Shown here: positions 25,861 to 39,566 of the stretch, piece after piece
How positions within the stretch are numbered: the first letter of the stretch is position 1
Layout: each line of letters starts with the position of its first letter
Assembly (NCBI GenBank): GCA_002914805.1
Contig: JXTB01000540.1
Location: 43,283-107,282, forward strand
DNA from: Parasponia andersonii
Lineage: Eukaryota > Streptophyta > Magnoliopsida > Rosales > Cannabaceae
Length of the DNA: 64,000 nt
Direction of reading: 5' to 3'
Notes under the pieces: generated by a model
Databases searched by the model: none
The model's input: the letters and a program-made list of their open reading frames with translations, nothing else
Told to the model about the DNA's origin: nothing
Position numbers and translations under genes: made by a program

Positions 25861-27387
25861 TTATATATATATATATATATATATATATAATGCACGAATC
25901 TATTATTATAAAAAAAGACTTATCATTTATAATGACAAATTATATTAGAAGAGGACTTCCAACCAAATTAACCCATCTTTAACTAAAATACTATAAAAAT
26001 AGGACGAAATCTAAATACATCCAAGAGTAGATGACTAAATTCTGAATACCAAACACAAAATCAATATACCTAGCCCGTGATTTAGAAATCTCTATAGTTT
26101 TTACCTTTCAATATCTTTGGAATACTAAGGGCACCAGCCATCTTCTCATATATAGTTAGTCATAACTTACCTTTGATAGCTTCATTTATTTATAATCTAT
26201 GTTTGAAAGGGGAGACTTTCATTTATTTATAGTCTATGTTTGAAAGGGAAGACCAAACAAGTCTCCCTCCTTCATTTTCTTCTATGTCAAACAAATAAAA
26301 AAAAATTACAACAAATAAAATCTCTCACAATGAAGAGACTAATAACTTATAAAATTGAAAAATTAATATGCCAACAAAGTACACCAAATCTTATAAAGTT
26401 AAGCACAATATCTTAGCAAAACAAAACAAAACCAAAATTCCAATTCGATAATGACATTTTTTGGTAGTGTATATTAATGCAAGCGCATACATAAAGTGAA
26501 ACAAGATAATCCTCGCCTATCCGAAAGCGTTTGACTGCACCAAAAAGAGGTGTTGTCAGTGTATCATAATACTTGTTCCTCGGTCTAAACGTAATAGCAA
26601 TGGTACATGTGATTAAGATAAATGAGATAATTATCAGATAATGTGATGGTTGATTAATCATTTTCCGAACTAGTAAGACGTAATATCTGGACTGACATTG
26701 CGAGATTAATTAGTCGTCATATTACTTGAACATCGATATTCAGCAAATAACTTTCTAACTAGTACGGCGGTGTCCTGAATTTCATTCTTGTATTTTCAAT
26801 GCAATCAAAATCAACCGGGACCATAGTGGTTGTACAAATTATTATTTATTCGTAGAGTCGTATAGCCTTTTCATTCCTTTTTCCCATATTTTGACCACTC
26901 TCAAGGTCGAGGAAGGGAAGTTCAATTTGTTTGCTCATGGCTGCTCTTTTGTGCAGAACAGGTAGGTACATGCTTTTGTCTACTCCTATGAAACTTACTG
27001 AAAACACAACCTTTGTTCACACGTGTCTTACGAATCACGGCCGTATTAAACCGGTGAGGACGGAAATGCAACAATCGCACAAACATTTTTGCAAGTGTGT
27101 GTTTTTCTTCAACTTCTTCGGATTCATATTGTAGCATTCGACAAATCATAAAGCTTAAGAGAAAAAGATCCTGACGCTAGTCGATTAGGATGTGCAGTAT
27201 CATACTTAAAAAGTTAAATACATGGTTTTGTCAGCATACATAATTACTGGAGAGATTAGAGAAACATTTCTAGTGAAACACGATTAATTTCCATTAGAAG
27301 TTGGCTAAAAGAAACGAAACATAAAATACAAACTTGTGTTACAGCTAATTAAGAATAATAATGTACAAATTTGTTACATCGGTTTAG
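25861..27387. other. Spacer with a short tandem repeat and moderately complex 3' part
   Basis: A 38-bp unit (TTCATTTATTTATA(A/G)TCTATGTTTGAAAGG) is repeated twice at about 26183-26258. From 26400 to 27150 the sequence is less AT-biased and has open stretches on the - strand (for example HTLAKMFVRLLHFRPHRF near 27040-27100), but I could not place them in a known family or splice them into a gene. Confidence 0.35.
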
Positions 27388-27529
27388 GTACACGATTATG
27401 CAGGTTTTTCCGGCTGATGGGAACAAAAAAGTGCACTCCAGCAGCGACTAGTCGAGTCCACCGCACGTCAGATACCGGTGGTAGTTCCTGTAGAGTATTA
27501 CCATCATAATTGACCACATTTAAATTCTT
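27388..27529 (-). pseudogene. Orphan coding-like segment
   Basis: After an AG at about 27530, the - strand reads openly for 46 codons (NLNVVNYDGNTLQELPPVSD, then a segment with AAGVHFFVP, ending NRVPKPM) to a TAA at 27388. Its composition is protein-like and not AT-driven. It lies about 390 bp beyond the stop of the AMBRA1-like gene, in the same direction. It may be a terminal exon of a lost gene, an alternative last exon, or chance. No family was recognised. Confidence 0.3.
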
Positions 27530-27919
27530 GTGAACAAAAGAAAATATCCCAGAAAATAATAAATATTAAGACAACTAAACAAGTTAAGAGTGCATACGGC
27601 GTACAATTTGGCTCGGTTATACTGCCCGTGTTAAGTCAGATCAATTTGAAATTTGTTTCAGAACCTAGAACCAATATGACAAAACACAACTAAGAAAATA
27701 TAAGAGTTCAAAATTTTCACTTCAGAGCAAAGCAATTTTTGTCCATACTAAGCAAGAAGCAAATAATATAACAGCAACATGTATATTTTATAATCTTCAC
27801 CTCAGGCCAGCAGCCTAGTTCTGACAGTCGGATCAGATTGAAGAGGAAAACCAAGATGGGGCAACTTACGTACCTTTAGTCACTATATACTACAACAGCC
27901 CCGTCTTCCTTGGGGAGAA

Positions 27920-30900
27920 CTAATTCGGTCTGGTGCAATGTTCACCATAAGGACCATTATACTGCAGGACCCTAAGCTTCCCTTCCTGCATTTTATATAG
28001 AAATTGATTAGACATATTAGTATTAGTGTCTCCCTTCACCTGTAGAGAGGAAGATGACAGAACTAGCAAATGAAAAATTTATCTGACAATGACAACCAGA
28101 CCTTCGTTCCATATACCAGACCACCTCCAGCAAAAGGATGAAAACATGCAACATTAACCTCGTCCTCTGCACTGGGAAGAACTCTCACTACTTCCATGTC
28201 TGAAACTCTGTAAACCTGAATGACAGAAAAGTAATAGCAATAAGACAAGATATGGAACTGCAAAGCTCAACAAAAATTATCAAGAATCATGGTCAACATG
28301 TCAAGTGAGAATTATCATTAAAATTACACATGTCAAGTAATAAGAATCCCATTTAATACAGAAAACAATCTAATAAGCATGTTCCCAGCCCTATGTTATG
28401 CAACACATTTCTTTTTCACTTGCTTAAGTTACGAAGTTAATTTTTGAATAGAATGGACTAACTGTTTGGTCATTTTGCTGATTTAACCTCTAATTTTGTT
28501 TCTTTACTGCTTTCTGTGTGACTTGGTGTGCTTTTCTTTTTCCCTTATATCCGAACCTCCCTCCCCCTCCCCCTCGCGTCTTAACAACTTAAAACAAGGA
28601 ATCCTTTCTCCCTCAGTGGTTGCTTTACTCATAATAATTTCATCAACCATTTCCCTTCAAGTTTTCGTCAATTGTGGGATGTATTGCCCATTTATGGATT
28701 AAAAAATTGCCATTAAGTTAATTCCACTACTTGTAATTGTGTGGATCAATTGTGTCAAATCCACCATATAAAATTGATTGGTAAGCTCGATGCAACAAGG
28801 AAAAATAAGTTAATAATAGGATCACAGGGTGAAACATGACTTTAAATAAAAATAAAATAAAAAAAAAGTAGAGAGAGACCACAACAGTTACTATAGAACA
28901 CAACCAACGAACATTAATATTTACCTCCAGCACAGTATAAATAGGTAGTGTTGTCTCCCCATCGATGACTATACTCTTAAGAAGAGAACCGTGACGCCGA
29001 CCATAGGCAAGTAATATGTGTTCAGAAGTGGGTGAGAACTGTGTCATCAAAATATACAAGTTCAACACATAACTCTGAAAACAAAATCTAGGCATCTTCA
29101 GCATTTATTACAATCACAGCAATAAGATTGTTTTGCATTTTAGTCAATTAAAAGAACCAAAAGAACACTTTCAAATTCATGTCAGAACAAAAACAGAACT
29201 CACGAATGAAAGCATTTATCAATGAGTAACATATTACAATTTACAACGCATAATATCTCGAAAAGTACCTAGATCTCAACTATCAGAATGTGACACAAAT
29301 TGCCAGTCAATACATATGAAAACAGATTCGAAGTTTTACTTAGGCATAAAACTAACCTGGATTGAAGTCAAACAATGAGCAGCTCTGATTGCCCGTGATA
29401 CAAGCACCGAACCAAAGCTGTAAAGTGAAATGAAAGATCCGTGAGTGGAACATCAAGAGAAAAAAATTCTACTCACGGTGGAAGAAAGGTATTGAAGCAT
29501 TTACGTTTTCTTCTCAAGCGAATATATCCGAAGTTCATACATAACTTGGTGAGCTGAGATTGGGTGGCGAGTTGGGGAAGTTGCAGGTCCCAGATCTTGC
29601 TGGACTAAAGTTTGCAATCCGGGATCAGCTTCCATATGAGGAAGCACGCATGCAACACAAGCAGCTAAAAATCTCCCACAAGGAGAAAAATGAGCACCCA
29701 TTTCACTGCAAATGCACATGCAGCCTTAGGGAAGTTAAAACGTAAGCATATAGAAAAGATAGAGAGGAAACCACATAAAAGTTTTTACTCCCATAACACC
29801 AACTAAAATGTTAAATAAAAAAAATAATCAATGCCTAACAATAGTCAAGCCCATTAAAATGAAATGAATAGCTTTGCCAAAGCTATGTCTAAATACAGCA
29901 CAACCCAAAATGCATAATGAAGAAAGTAAATTTGCTAAATGAATTCAATAAGTTTCTACTTACCTACAAAGAACAGCATGAGGTATGGTTAAGCGGCATC
30001 TTTCAGAAGTGAGCGTGGAATAGGGATTTATTACATCATGTGACCAAACTCTTAGCTTAACCGTGCATGGTAATTCTGCAGCTGCAGCTGCAGCTGCAGC
30101 CAATGACGTAGCAAGTTCTGACTGGATTCTATTAATAATGGGTTCAGCATCACCACCCTCATGTAGGCTAACCAGGCTAGGACCATTACCTGATTCAGAT
30201 GCAGAGAAGTGCATGTCTGAAAAACGGTGTTGCATGGCAGATCTTCCTGAAACCCCAGATAGGGTGTTGCTGCCTGGCATTGCCAGAGAAGACACCATTG
30301 TTTCCATATTATGAGTTGACAGATGAGATGTCAAAATAGAAGAACCCATAAACTCTGCTGAATTACGATTACCACCAGCTTGGCTTTGGCCCATCAGCCA
30401 TCCTTGCAGAAAAGGTAGCTCCCAATGAGAATAGTCAACACTAGGTAAAACTGGATGAACTTGCCCAGGTTCTGTGAATCCTAAATGATTTTGATTACTT
30501 TCAGACTCTCCATCACCACCAACAGTAACTGTATCTAGGTTAGTAAAGCTTCCACGATGGATTCTCCTAACTGGCAGCGTGTCATCAGTCTCCATGACAT
30601 CCAATGTTGGATTATTGGGAAAATTGTCTGCAGTATCTCCAACACGAGAGAGAGAGCCAGTAGGAACAAAGGCATATGCCTCCATAGGAGACACTGCACT
30701 GTCATCCTCTTCAACTGAATTTACACCTGTTTGAAACTGAACTGAAGCAGAAGAATCTGCCTGCACACTATCCCGACGAACATTCTGATGAGTTCGTTGA
30801 AATTCTACTCTTGAATCATCTATAGCAAGTGATGGCACGAACAGGAAAGGTAAGGACATTGGTGCCAATTCAGCAGCAAAACTGAGACGGTCACCCGAAT

Positions 30901-33483
30901 GAAAATTTGCCACAAAAACAGCAGGAGGAGGATATCGCAAGTAACCCAAAGATGTTGCTCTTGTCATCGATGAATCTGAAGAGTCAAGATCATTGACCTG
31001 CATATCAGTCCAATAATGTAACCTACGTGATAGTTTGAGTAAACCACTTTATAATCACACTTCGGATAATTCACCTCAGCTGTTAAAAGAAAAGGAGCAC
31101 CATGTGGGTGAAAATGAACGGCTCGAAGGGAACGCCGTGTCTTTAATACAATGTTCGGGGGCAGTCTCTTGTCATAGTTCCATATGTACAACTGAAAAGT
31201 ATTTCACATGTCAAAGCTATAACATCTACAAAACCATAAATTTTGCAATAACTTCACAGATACAACTAAGTTACCGTGATAAATGGAAACTGGATGCTTG
31301 CTAAATTTATAAGAAAAGTTTTAAAAGGAAAAATTGACACCTTGTGACCAGATGCAACAGCAAGAAGATCCCCTTTGGCATGGAAAGCAATGGATGCAAT
31401 AGGTCGATCTGTGAGAAAAACATGACAACAAACATTACTATGAAAGAGATATAGATAATATATGGGTCTAAATACTAGTGACAATCACTGTTGTTAGAAT
31501 GGAGAAAATGACATCAAGGCTTGAAATTACAGAAGTCACAAGATCCTGTGCACTCCGATGTGTTTGCATCCCACAAACGCACTTCTTGATCCAAACTTCC
31601 ACTAGCAAGAATTTCTGGACGTGATGGGTGGAACCTAACCTGTAAAAGCCCTATCAGCATTTCAAAATGGACGAGAAGCCCCACACAATTTTGTCTCATA
31701 AAGACAAATAGACATTAGTGATTAGAGAGTATTGGAGAAAGCTTCCACCATGATAAAATGAGTTTAACCTACAATCAGCTAACCTGCACACCAACTACTA
31801 TGCCAAAACCTAGGAATATAAATTAGAGTTACCATTTCAGTCATTTGTAAAGTGCACCTATATCTAGAAAAAAAACCCTCAAAACTATTTTTCCATAAGA
31901 AAATAGATAACAAAATAAAGAAGCAAAAATAGTGTACTTTTCTTAGCCTACCCGCATCCAATGAAAAGTATGTGGCATGAAGGCAAACTCTCAAACCCCA
32001 TATCTCCTCAGGAGCACCTATATCCAACTAGAACTAACTGCTATTGAGAGTTCCCAACAAACCAATATTTGCTACATCCAATGCCTACATAATCGAAAGA
32101 AGGCTCTACAGAATTGCACTATACTTTTCAAAAAGCTTACCTATAGACTTTCATTAAAAATGGATCCAGACCATAATATAAATGATAAAAAAGAAATGTA
32201 GCACAATAATAGCTGAAAATTTACAAAAATAAAACTTACCACCCACGGCGTCCTCCTATGACCGCTTAAAACTTTTAAGCAGCTACCAGTCTGGCAATCA
32301 ATAATCTTCACAGTGTGGTCACCACTGCAAGTATGAAACAAGTTAAACCAGAATCGAGTGGAATTACATTCAGAAGCTAAAACATAAGTCGTGCAACTGA
32401 AAATTGGAAATTACTGTGTAGAAGCAAGAGTTTTTCCATCAGGACTGAATGCTGCTGCGATAGTTGATCTAGGTGGAGGCACTAAAGGGCAATACTTGGC
32501 TGACAAATGCCGAAGTGACTCTGCCTCAACCCTAAGATCAAAAAATTACATTTAAGGCTCTTGAATACAACACAAAAATAGAAAGATCAGTTTCAAATAA
32601 TATGCCTCATTTTCAAAAGTAATTTTGATGGAGGGGGGATGAAACTGTGAGCACCATGAGAGAAGACCACGCTTGGAATCTCTTGCTGTTTCACTTTGAG
32701 ACCCAGATGAAGAACCCACTTTTCTTCTGGAAGCTTCTCCCCAGTTCCTTCTTGGAATATGCTTTGTTCTGGGAGAAATTTCTCTCCGTGCTATCAAGCC
32801 AAAAACATTTCTACCACTGAAAATGGTGGAAACTTTAACAATCAGATTTAAGAATCTTGTACCGCTAAAGCTTACAAGCAGTCCAATCTGAGCTTCACCC
32901 TCAGTTATTATTCACTCGAGATAATTACACAAAACAATAGTTTCAAGCAAAATACAGAAACCATACACAATTTCAATCCAAAACCAAAACTTCACAATCG
33001 CAGCTTACCAAGATAACTAATTGTGAGTTAGTAATTCCGACACATCAAATCAAGAAGATAGCTAAATCAAATTCAGTAGAACCACATACAGACTAACTTA
33101 ACAAAGTATTATCCTAAGATCTAGTTTCAGTACTACTTGAGAGACACGACGCACAAACTGAACCCAGAATCATATATTCTGTTCATAAACAATTACTAAC
33201 AAAAGATTAAGATAAAACAACCAATACTGATCATGTAGAATTGCCAAATAGCATATCAAAATGAACGCAGAACTCCACAATTCTAACCATCCTTATCAAA
33301 TTCCAAAAAACAAAACTGCCCAGAACAAATTTCGGTAAACCCCAATAACATAAAGTAACAAATAAATAAAACAGAGAATTCTACAATTTCTTACCCATGG
33401 CGGGAATTGTCGGTCGGCGAGGACGAAACCGGGTTCCGATCCAGAGGTCTGGAGGGTCCCGCCATTTTTGTGCGAGGCTCCAT
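27920..33483 (-). CDS. WD40-repeat protein, plant AMBRA1-like (transducin family)
   Basis: Thirteen exons on - (33483-33395, 32816-32655, 32531-32415, 32324-32240, 31639-31531, 31408-31341, 31191-31075, 30997-29964, 29705-29505, 29417-29357, 29038-28925, 28215-28102, 27985-27920) give 778 aa with all phases matching. N-terminal WD40 repeats occupy about residues 100-250 (AAAFSPDGKTLAST, VKIIDCQTGSCLKVLSGH, VRFHPSRPEILASGSLDQEV, LWDA). The centre, mostly exon 8, is long, serine-rich and probably disordered, with an eight-alanine tract. The conserved C-terminus contains FSPTSEHILLAYGRRHGSLL and VACFHPFAGGGLVYGTKEGKL. Proteins of this shape are annotated as AMBRA1-like and correspond to Arabidopsis At5g43930 (memory). 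Animal AMBRA1 links autophagy with CRL4 ubiquitin ligase; a plant role is inferred only. Confidence 0.9.
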
Positions 33484-34191
33484 TGAAACTGAGGGGTAGC
33501 GATGAATCTAAGAGAATGGAAGAGATGGAAACATCTACAATTTGCTAGGGCTCATATTATCGATCTTCGAAATTGGGGAATTCTCTGAATCCGGAGAAAG
33601 AGAATAGGATTCTCTTGGCGCGTGTATTGCACTCTCCCTCCGTCCCTCAGAGAGGAGATTCAGAGCTTTTGAGTCCCTCCCTTCTGAGTGTCCTGTTCTC
33701 GATATGTTGTGGATTGTACGGCGACCAAAGCTACAGAGAAGAAGACTGAAAAGGTCGCAAAGGGTTTTTTTTTTTTTTTTTTTCCCTCAATTATTATAAG
33801 GGATTCTAATTTGTTTTAGGAATTTACACCGACGGTTGACGAGGCTTGCTTAGATAAACTTTTTTGTCTTTTGTTTTTTAAAATGACAAAGATGGTTCGA
33901 TCTTCTCGAATTTATTTGAAAAAATCTTCGCATTTTATTTCATTTAAAAAAAAAACAAAAAATAAAAAATAAAAGGATATTTAAAATTATTTAGATTCTA
34001 AATTCTCTAATAAATCTTAAAATACATTCTTCTTAACACATCTTAAGTTACTTCTATCGCCACTACCATCACCACGCCATCATCACTCTGTTACCATTGT
34101 CGGTCCCCATCCCGATTTTGACTATGCCTCCAATAGACTAAAGTCAAAAAATTTTAATCGTGGTCGAACTTATATTACCGGATCTTTTGAC
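33484..34191. other. Leader and promoter side of the AMBRA1-like gene
   Basis: The leader is C/T-rich on the - strand and ends near 33760 at a T run (33766-33783). No other gene is present. From about 34050 the sequence belongs to the repeat that hosts the hAT element. Confidence 0.4.
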
Positions 34192-35729
34192 TAGAGCTGA
34201 AAGTTTAGGTCGCCCAACCCAACCCATTCGAGTCGAACCAGTAATAAAAGTGAGTTGAGCAAGTCGACTCGCAAAACGATTTTGAAGGCTCAGCTCAGCT
34301 GGGCCAACCAGGTGACTTTGTAAAAAGAAAAATCGAAAAAATAGAAAAATAAATCTTTTTTCAACAAAAATTAAAATTACTAGTTGTACACTTGTATTAG
34401 TAAAGTAAATAATTAAAATTAATAAGAAAAAAATAAAAATAAAAAAACTCAAATAAAACTTATTGTGATAAATCCTCGGTAAGAAAAAAAAAAGTGTAAT
34501 CTAATGTCTAACTATTACATTTAATAATTTTAATTATTTAAAAAGTACAATTACAAGTCATAATATTAAAATTACATCTTGTTTCTTTAAGTATTGGTGC
34601 TTGAAACGTCTTATTTTTCAACATATAAGCTTTGGAATTGGTCAACAAGTTCTTCACTGCATATAGTATATTGCATTCGCTTTCTAGTATGTTCCCAATC
34701 TCTAAAACAAACAAGCACCTCAACCATGCCACATGTCAATGAGGTTCTTTATTTTTCGATTATCCTCCTAACTGTGATAAAAGCAGATTCCGAAGAAACC
34801 GTTGACACTGGAATAGTTAAGATGTCTCTAGCTAATTGTAAATGCATAAGAAATCTTGGTTGACACTTTTTCCACCATTGAAAAATGTGAAAGTCGTAAT
34901 CATCTAAATCTAGTACGAAGAAGTCTACTCGTAAGTAAGCGTTGAGCTCATTGAACTATGACGCTATTGTTGATGTTGAGGCCAGACTTAATCTCCTCTG
35001 TTTCGGAATCACAATCTTCCATTCCATAGTCATTGTCATTCAAATCAATTAGAATATTTCTATTCATATCCATATCCTACAATACTAATAATATTACTTG
35101 GTTAATTATAAATTTAGAAATAAATATACATATTAAATATCATGCATACATGCATAAAAAATATTAATAGACATTAAATTAAAGAAATGATATTTATACC
35201 TCTACTCCACATATTCATATAAAAAAATACATATATTAAATTTAAGAAAATAATAAAATATAGACAAAAATTTTTGCCATTGCATTAACAAAATTGATAG
35301 ACAATTAATTAAAGACATGATAATAGAATTAGAAAAATATTCAAATCTTGAGTCGAAAAAGTCTTGAGACTCGATAATTGAAGCTTTTGTGACTTGACTC
35401 ACTTGAATATTTTTTTTGAAACTATTAATAAAGTTCGAGAAATATTAAGAGGAGAGAATATAAATATTAAAGGGGAAATGTGAAAAAAAAAAAGAGTGAA
35501 TAATAAATGTATTTATAGAAGGATATATGTAGAATTTTAGAGATTTTTTTATCTTTTTAAATATTTAAAAAAAATTTGCAGGCCACCGAGTCAGCCCGGC
35601 AAGCTAACACCTGTGGCCCAGCCTTAGGGCCGGGCCAAAACCATGCCATTCATATCCCAAGTCGGGCTCTAGGCCAAATGTCTGGGCTGTCGGTTGGCCT
35701 ATTGTGCCTAACCCATATTTTCAGCACTA
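34192..35729 (-). mobile_element. Degraded hAT-superfamily transposon, 1538 bp
   Basis: The ends are TAGAGCTGAAA and TTTTCAGCACTA, inverted repeats of about 11 bp of the hAT type. An identical 8-bp target duplication, CTTTTGAC, sits at 34184-34191 and 35730-35737; 8 bp is the hallmark of hAT. Subterminal regions are rich in GGGC/GCCC motifs. On the - strand it retains a broken transposase C-terminus (34674-34952). Between that and the ends the element is AT-rich and non-coding, so it cannot move itself. Confidence 0.88.
34674..34952 (-). pseudogene. Remnant of hAT transposase C-terminal dimerisation domain (hATC)
   Basis: The frame reads NELNAYLRVDFFVLDLDDYD, then a conserved core with FQWWKKCQPRF, LARDILTIPVSTVSSESAF, followed by RRIIEK, an in-frame TAA (34749-34751), then RTSLTCGMVEVLVCFRDW. 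WW followed by ARDILTIPVSTVSSESAF is the diagnostic hATC signature, and the MVEVLVCFRDW tail fits the usual end. The DDE catalytic region and the BED zinc finger are missing, so this is a non-functional relic. Confidence 0.88.
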
Positions 35730-36035
35730 CTTTTGACCATTCCTATTGATTTTCGATTGTGGTTGAGCCACCATTTGATCATAGTCCAATAATCTCGACT
35801 TCAGTCTAACATAGTTGACCTTATTCCCAGTGGTGCCTCCTTCACTCTTGACTCTTTTGACTTGGTCGAAAATTTTTATCTAGGATCGAGTTTGGGGTAA
35901 TTTTAGAATTTCGAAATTTTTATTAAATGAAAGTTCTAGTTTTATGAATGGTTTATATATTGTTCATTTTTTTCATCACATGATTAGAAAGATGATCAAA
36001 ATTGATAATACTTTATTTTTTTATCATAATACTTT

Positions 36036-37214
36036 TATTTTTTTAATTAATTTCATTCATATCCTCCAAATAGTTATTGGTATTGTTCAAGATTATTTTC
36101 AGAGGCTTCGAATGTTGTTTTTAGCTTCAAAAACTATAAATTTTGAGTTTGGTCAATATATTTTAAAATTTGTCTTGCAACTACTATTTAAAGCATAATT
36201 TGATAAACATAATAAGAGTTACTTTTAAAAACTTGATTATGCTTTTATCATAAAACTTTCCTAAATATCACACTACAATATTCACAATGTATAGTTTACG
36301 AAACTTCTAGGTGTTGTTTTTATATAACACAATAGCTTGGTAAATTTAATTTATTAAATGCTTACATATTTTCCTCTCATAGTTGCTTATTGTTTACTAC
36401 ACATGACAAATATACCAAATTGGCCCATTGTCCTTGTGCCACTTTCAACCCAAATGTTAACTTTGTTGTTATAACAACATTAGCCCCTTTTGTTAAAGAT
36501 TCATATAATTTGAAGGACATAATGGTTAATGCATCAATGTAAAAGTACGTTTAAGTTTGAGAGTCAAATGATACAAAATTCATAATTTGAGAACTAAAGT
36601 AGCACAAATAACATAATTCAAGAACTATTAATAAAATTATTTTTTTAATGTTAAAAATTATCATGTTATTTTGAATATTATATTATAATACAATTCCTCC
36701 AAAATAAGAGTTCTTTTTTCTTTCAAAAGCATATTTTTGTTAAGTTAGATTTATCAAACAATATCATGATGAATGTGAACTTTTCTATTTCTCGGCATAG
36801 ATATATAAAAGTAAGGTTAATTTTCTTTCTTTTTTTTTTTTGAAAAAAAAGGTTTCTATTAAGTTTTGGTTTTGAAATACTTTGGCCATTGAATTGACCA
36901 CTGTTATCTTTTAAATTAGAGAATTTTTAATAAAAGGACAATGGTAAAATAAATTACAATTTATGTAGTAAACTATCTAAGTCGAATATGAGGAGGCCAA
37001 TCTAGAACAATAACCATATTTCAAACGCCATTAGTGAGTTTAACCTTTATTTATTTATAATTATTTTGTGGGAAGTTTATACCTAGGAAGTCTATTAAAC
37101 CATTACGATGAAAAATGAGGCTTATTCATAAATATTTTCAAAATTAATACTCATTGCCATATCATATATGTAAAATTATTTGAAGACTATATTTCTCCAA
37201 CGAGCTCCAAACTA
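36036..37214. other. AT-rich spacer
   Basis: No gene is seen. It includes several phrases with a TTGAGAACTAAAGTAGCACAA flavour, of a kind seen in decayed plant repeats. Confidence 0.35.
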
Positions 37215-37640
37215 CTTCAACTACCACTGCCAATCTCAATCCTAGCCCCGATGACATCCCTGCTCGACTAGGTTAAAATTTTTTGACTACGATTGAGCTT
37301 GTTCTACAGCATCTTGTGGTTGCTTCGATCATTTTTCAACCGGTGTTCAACTGGGATCGAACAACCATTCATTGGTATTCAAATAATCTCAACCATAGTC
37401 GAACATGATTAGTCACTTTTCGGTACTACCTCCTTCACTCTTGACTTCTGTTGAAAATTTTCAACTGAATTCGAGTCAAGGATAATTTTGGAATTCCGAA
37501 ATATTCATAAAATGATATGCAATTAAAGTCTTAGTTTTGTAAATAGTTTATAGATTGTCTCTCTTTTAAGCACATGTATTAAAAGAGGGTCAAAATTGAT
37601 CATCTCTCTTATTTTGCTAGAATGATACCTTTTATACTCC
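37215..37640 (+). repeat. Local repeat, copy 2 (uninterrupted)
   Basis: Relative of the sequence flanking the hAT element. Around 37311-37335, where the hAT lies in copy 1, this copy continues without interruption, so it acts as a diverged empty site. Confidence 0.6.
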
Positions 37641-39566
37641 ATGTAAAAATTGACTCTAGAAGAAACATTTTTTTTTTCAAAAAAGCTCGCTATTTGTTTT
37701 TGGGAGATGAATTAATTTTCTATATGTACCTAACTAGTATTTTTTTACTAAAATAACATTTTTTAGGAGTGTTTTGAAAAATAATTTTTCTAGTATCACA
37801 GTATTCTCTAGCGAGGATCACACAGTATACAACCATTAATTGACACTAAAAAGACCATTTTATGATCATAGATGGTTTAATTCCCGTCACAAAACAATGT
37901 GACAATACTAAAAAAAGTAAATTACAAAAATACCCTTATATTTGGCCTTTTTGCAATTTAAACGTTAAGTTTTGCTTTGTGGAAAAAAAAATTACATCCA
38001 CATACACCCCTTTTCTATTTTGCTTGCTTTATGCTAGTCCAAATAATATTTTTTGTAAATATTTTAAATTTTTGAAAAAAAGAATAACATAATAAGTGGA
38101 TGGATTTGCAATTTTTTAGACAACAAATTTGTCAAAATATAGGTAGAAAGCACAAATTTTATTGAATTTCAAAATGTAGCGGTATTTTTTTTTTTTTTTG
38201 CATAAATCAAAACTCAGGGTTTAAATTCCAAAAAGTCTAAACTTTAGAGATTATTTTGTTTATTATTTTTTTTTTGCAATTAACCCTACTAAAAATATCA
38301 TTTTTCAAAAGACTCGTAAAAAAAGTCATTTTAGTTGTAAATACTACTATCCATGTTAAATTCCTAATTAATTTTAGGGGGTCAGGGATTCATACCTTAG
38401 TAGAGTGTATGTCTATGTTATTTTCTTTTAAATTTGTAGTAAGTAGTGGTTATTAGTTAAACCCCACTTTTTAAAAATAAAATATTAGTGTTTGCCACTA
38501 AAATTCAATATTAACTTTCAAGTTTAATAGCTTTTAGAATCTTTTATGTTAATTAAGTAGTTTATATGAGTCATCCTACACATTTTGACCAATTATCATG
38601 AAAAATAATAATGTGACATTTTATTATTTATTAATATTTAATACCTCTCCTTTTTTACTAACCTACGTCCTTTAAATTATTTTTTCAAGATGATTTGTCA
38701 TGACTATATTAAGTATTTTTCTTTTTATATTCCCAAATAACGGTTATTAATGCATAAAAGTTCTTTGTTATATTTAGTTTACCCTTATGTAAAAAAAAAA
38801 ACACGAAAAAAAATTATTTGAAAATAATTGGTAGCCACCTCACATGTTGTTTGCACCAAAAAGTTCGCCGTCGTTTTTTTTTTTCAAGGAAAAAGATGAC
38901 ATCAAGATTTAAAAATAACATACGGTTGGGCATCTTAAAATTTGCAGTGGTTTGAGGCATCAAAGGACATATAGTTTGTAGTCTAAGGAAGAAAACGAGA
39001 ATTTGCCAAAAAAACCAAAACATTAGTGGTTGTGAATATTATTGCTTCTAAAAATTATATTATCAATGCACATGCCGTCTCTCATATGGTACAAAAAGAT
39101 TATTCGACCGATCAAGTGCTCAATTCAAAGCATTAAAGAGTCATTTTTTCAATTATTAGTAGTATAAGCAAGCCCTTAAAGCGTACTTGACCTCCACCAG
39201 TCTTGTCTTACTATAATCCTTCTTGCCATCAAGCAACAGTTTAACCAGTGATCAATTTAAGCGATAACTAAGTGGAGTCAAAAGGATCCCAACAGCTGAA
39301 ATGTCAAAGAAACTTGTCATAATGCACAAAATTGAACTCCCTCTATGTATTATAGTTTAATAGAAAAAGTAGACTACAAATTCAGTAGGCAAAGACAACT
39401 AAATTTCTAGAAATGATGGCCAAATGGGGGGGAGAAACGTAATACTAAAATTTGAAAGACCGTCACTAGGAATTTACAGACTCATAAATGAAGAGAAATA
39501 AGAATTCCTGTGCATTATCACTACCAAGAGACTATATACGAGAGTTAAAACTGCGTATCTATCTGT
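37641..39566. other. AT-rich spacer and 3' region of the WDR26-like gene
   Basis: No gene is supported. A SINE fragment lies at 38377-38470. The region from about 39200 to 39566 probably includes the 3' UTR of the WDR26-like gene on -. Confidence 0.4.
38377..38470 (+). mobile_element. SINE fragment (3' part), copy C
   Basis: GGGTCAGGGATTCATACCTT, the B-box side, is followed by AGTGTATGTCTATGTTATTT and TTTGTAGTAAGTAGTGGTTA, TTAGTTAA and an A-rich end. This matches the 3' two-thirds of copies A and B but in the + orientation. The A-box half is missing, which suggests 5' truncation. Confidence 0.6.

Larger units (their letters stand above)
34050..36035 (+). repeat. Local repeat, copy 1, split by the hAT insertion
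   Basis: The parts 34050-34191 and 35738-36035 together align with the uninterrupted segment 37215-37640. Shared blocks include GTGGTTGAGCCACCATTTGATC against GGGATCGAACAACCATTCAT, GCCTCCTTCACTCTTGACT against ACCTCCTTCACTCTTGACT, and TTTTAGAATTTCGAAATTT against TTTTGGAATTCCGAAATAT. The repeat has no coding capacity that I can see. Confidence 0.6.
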
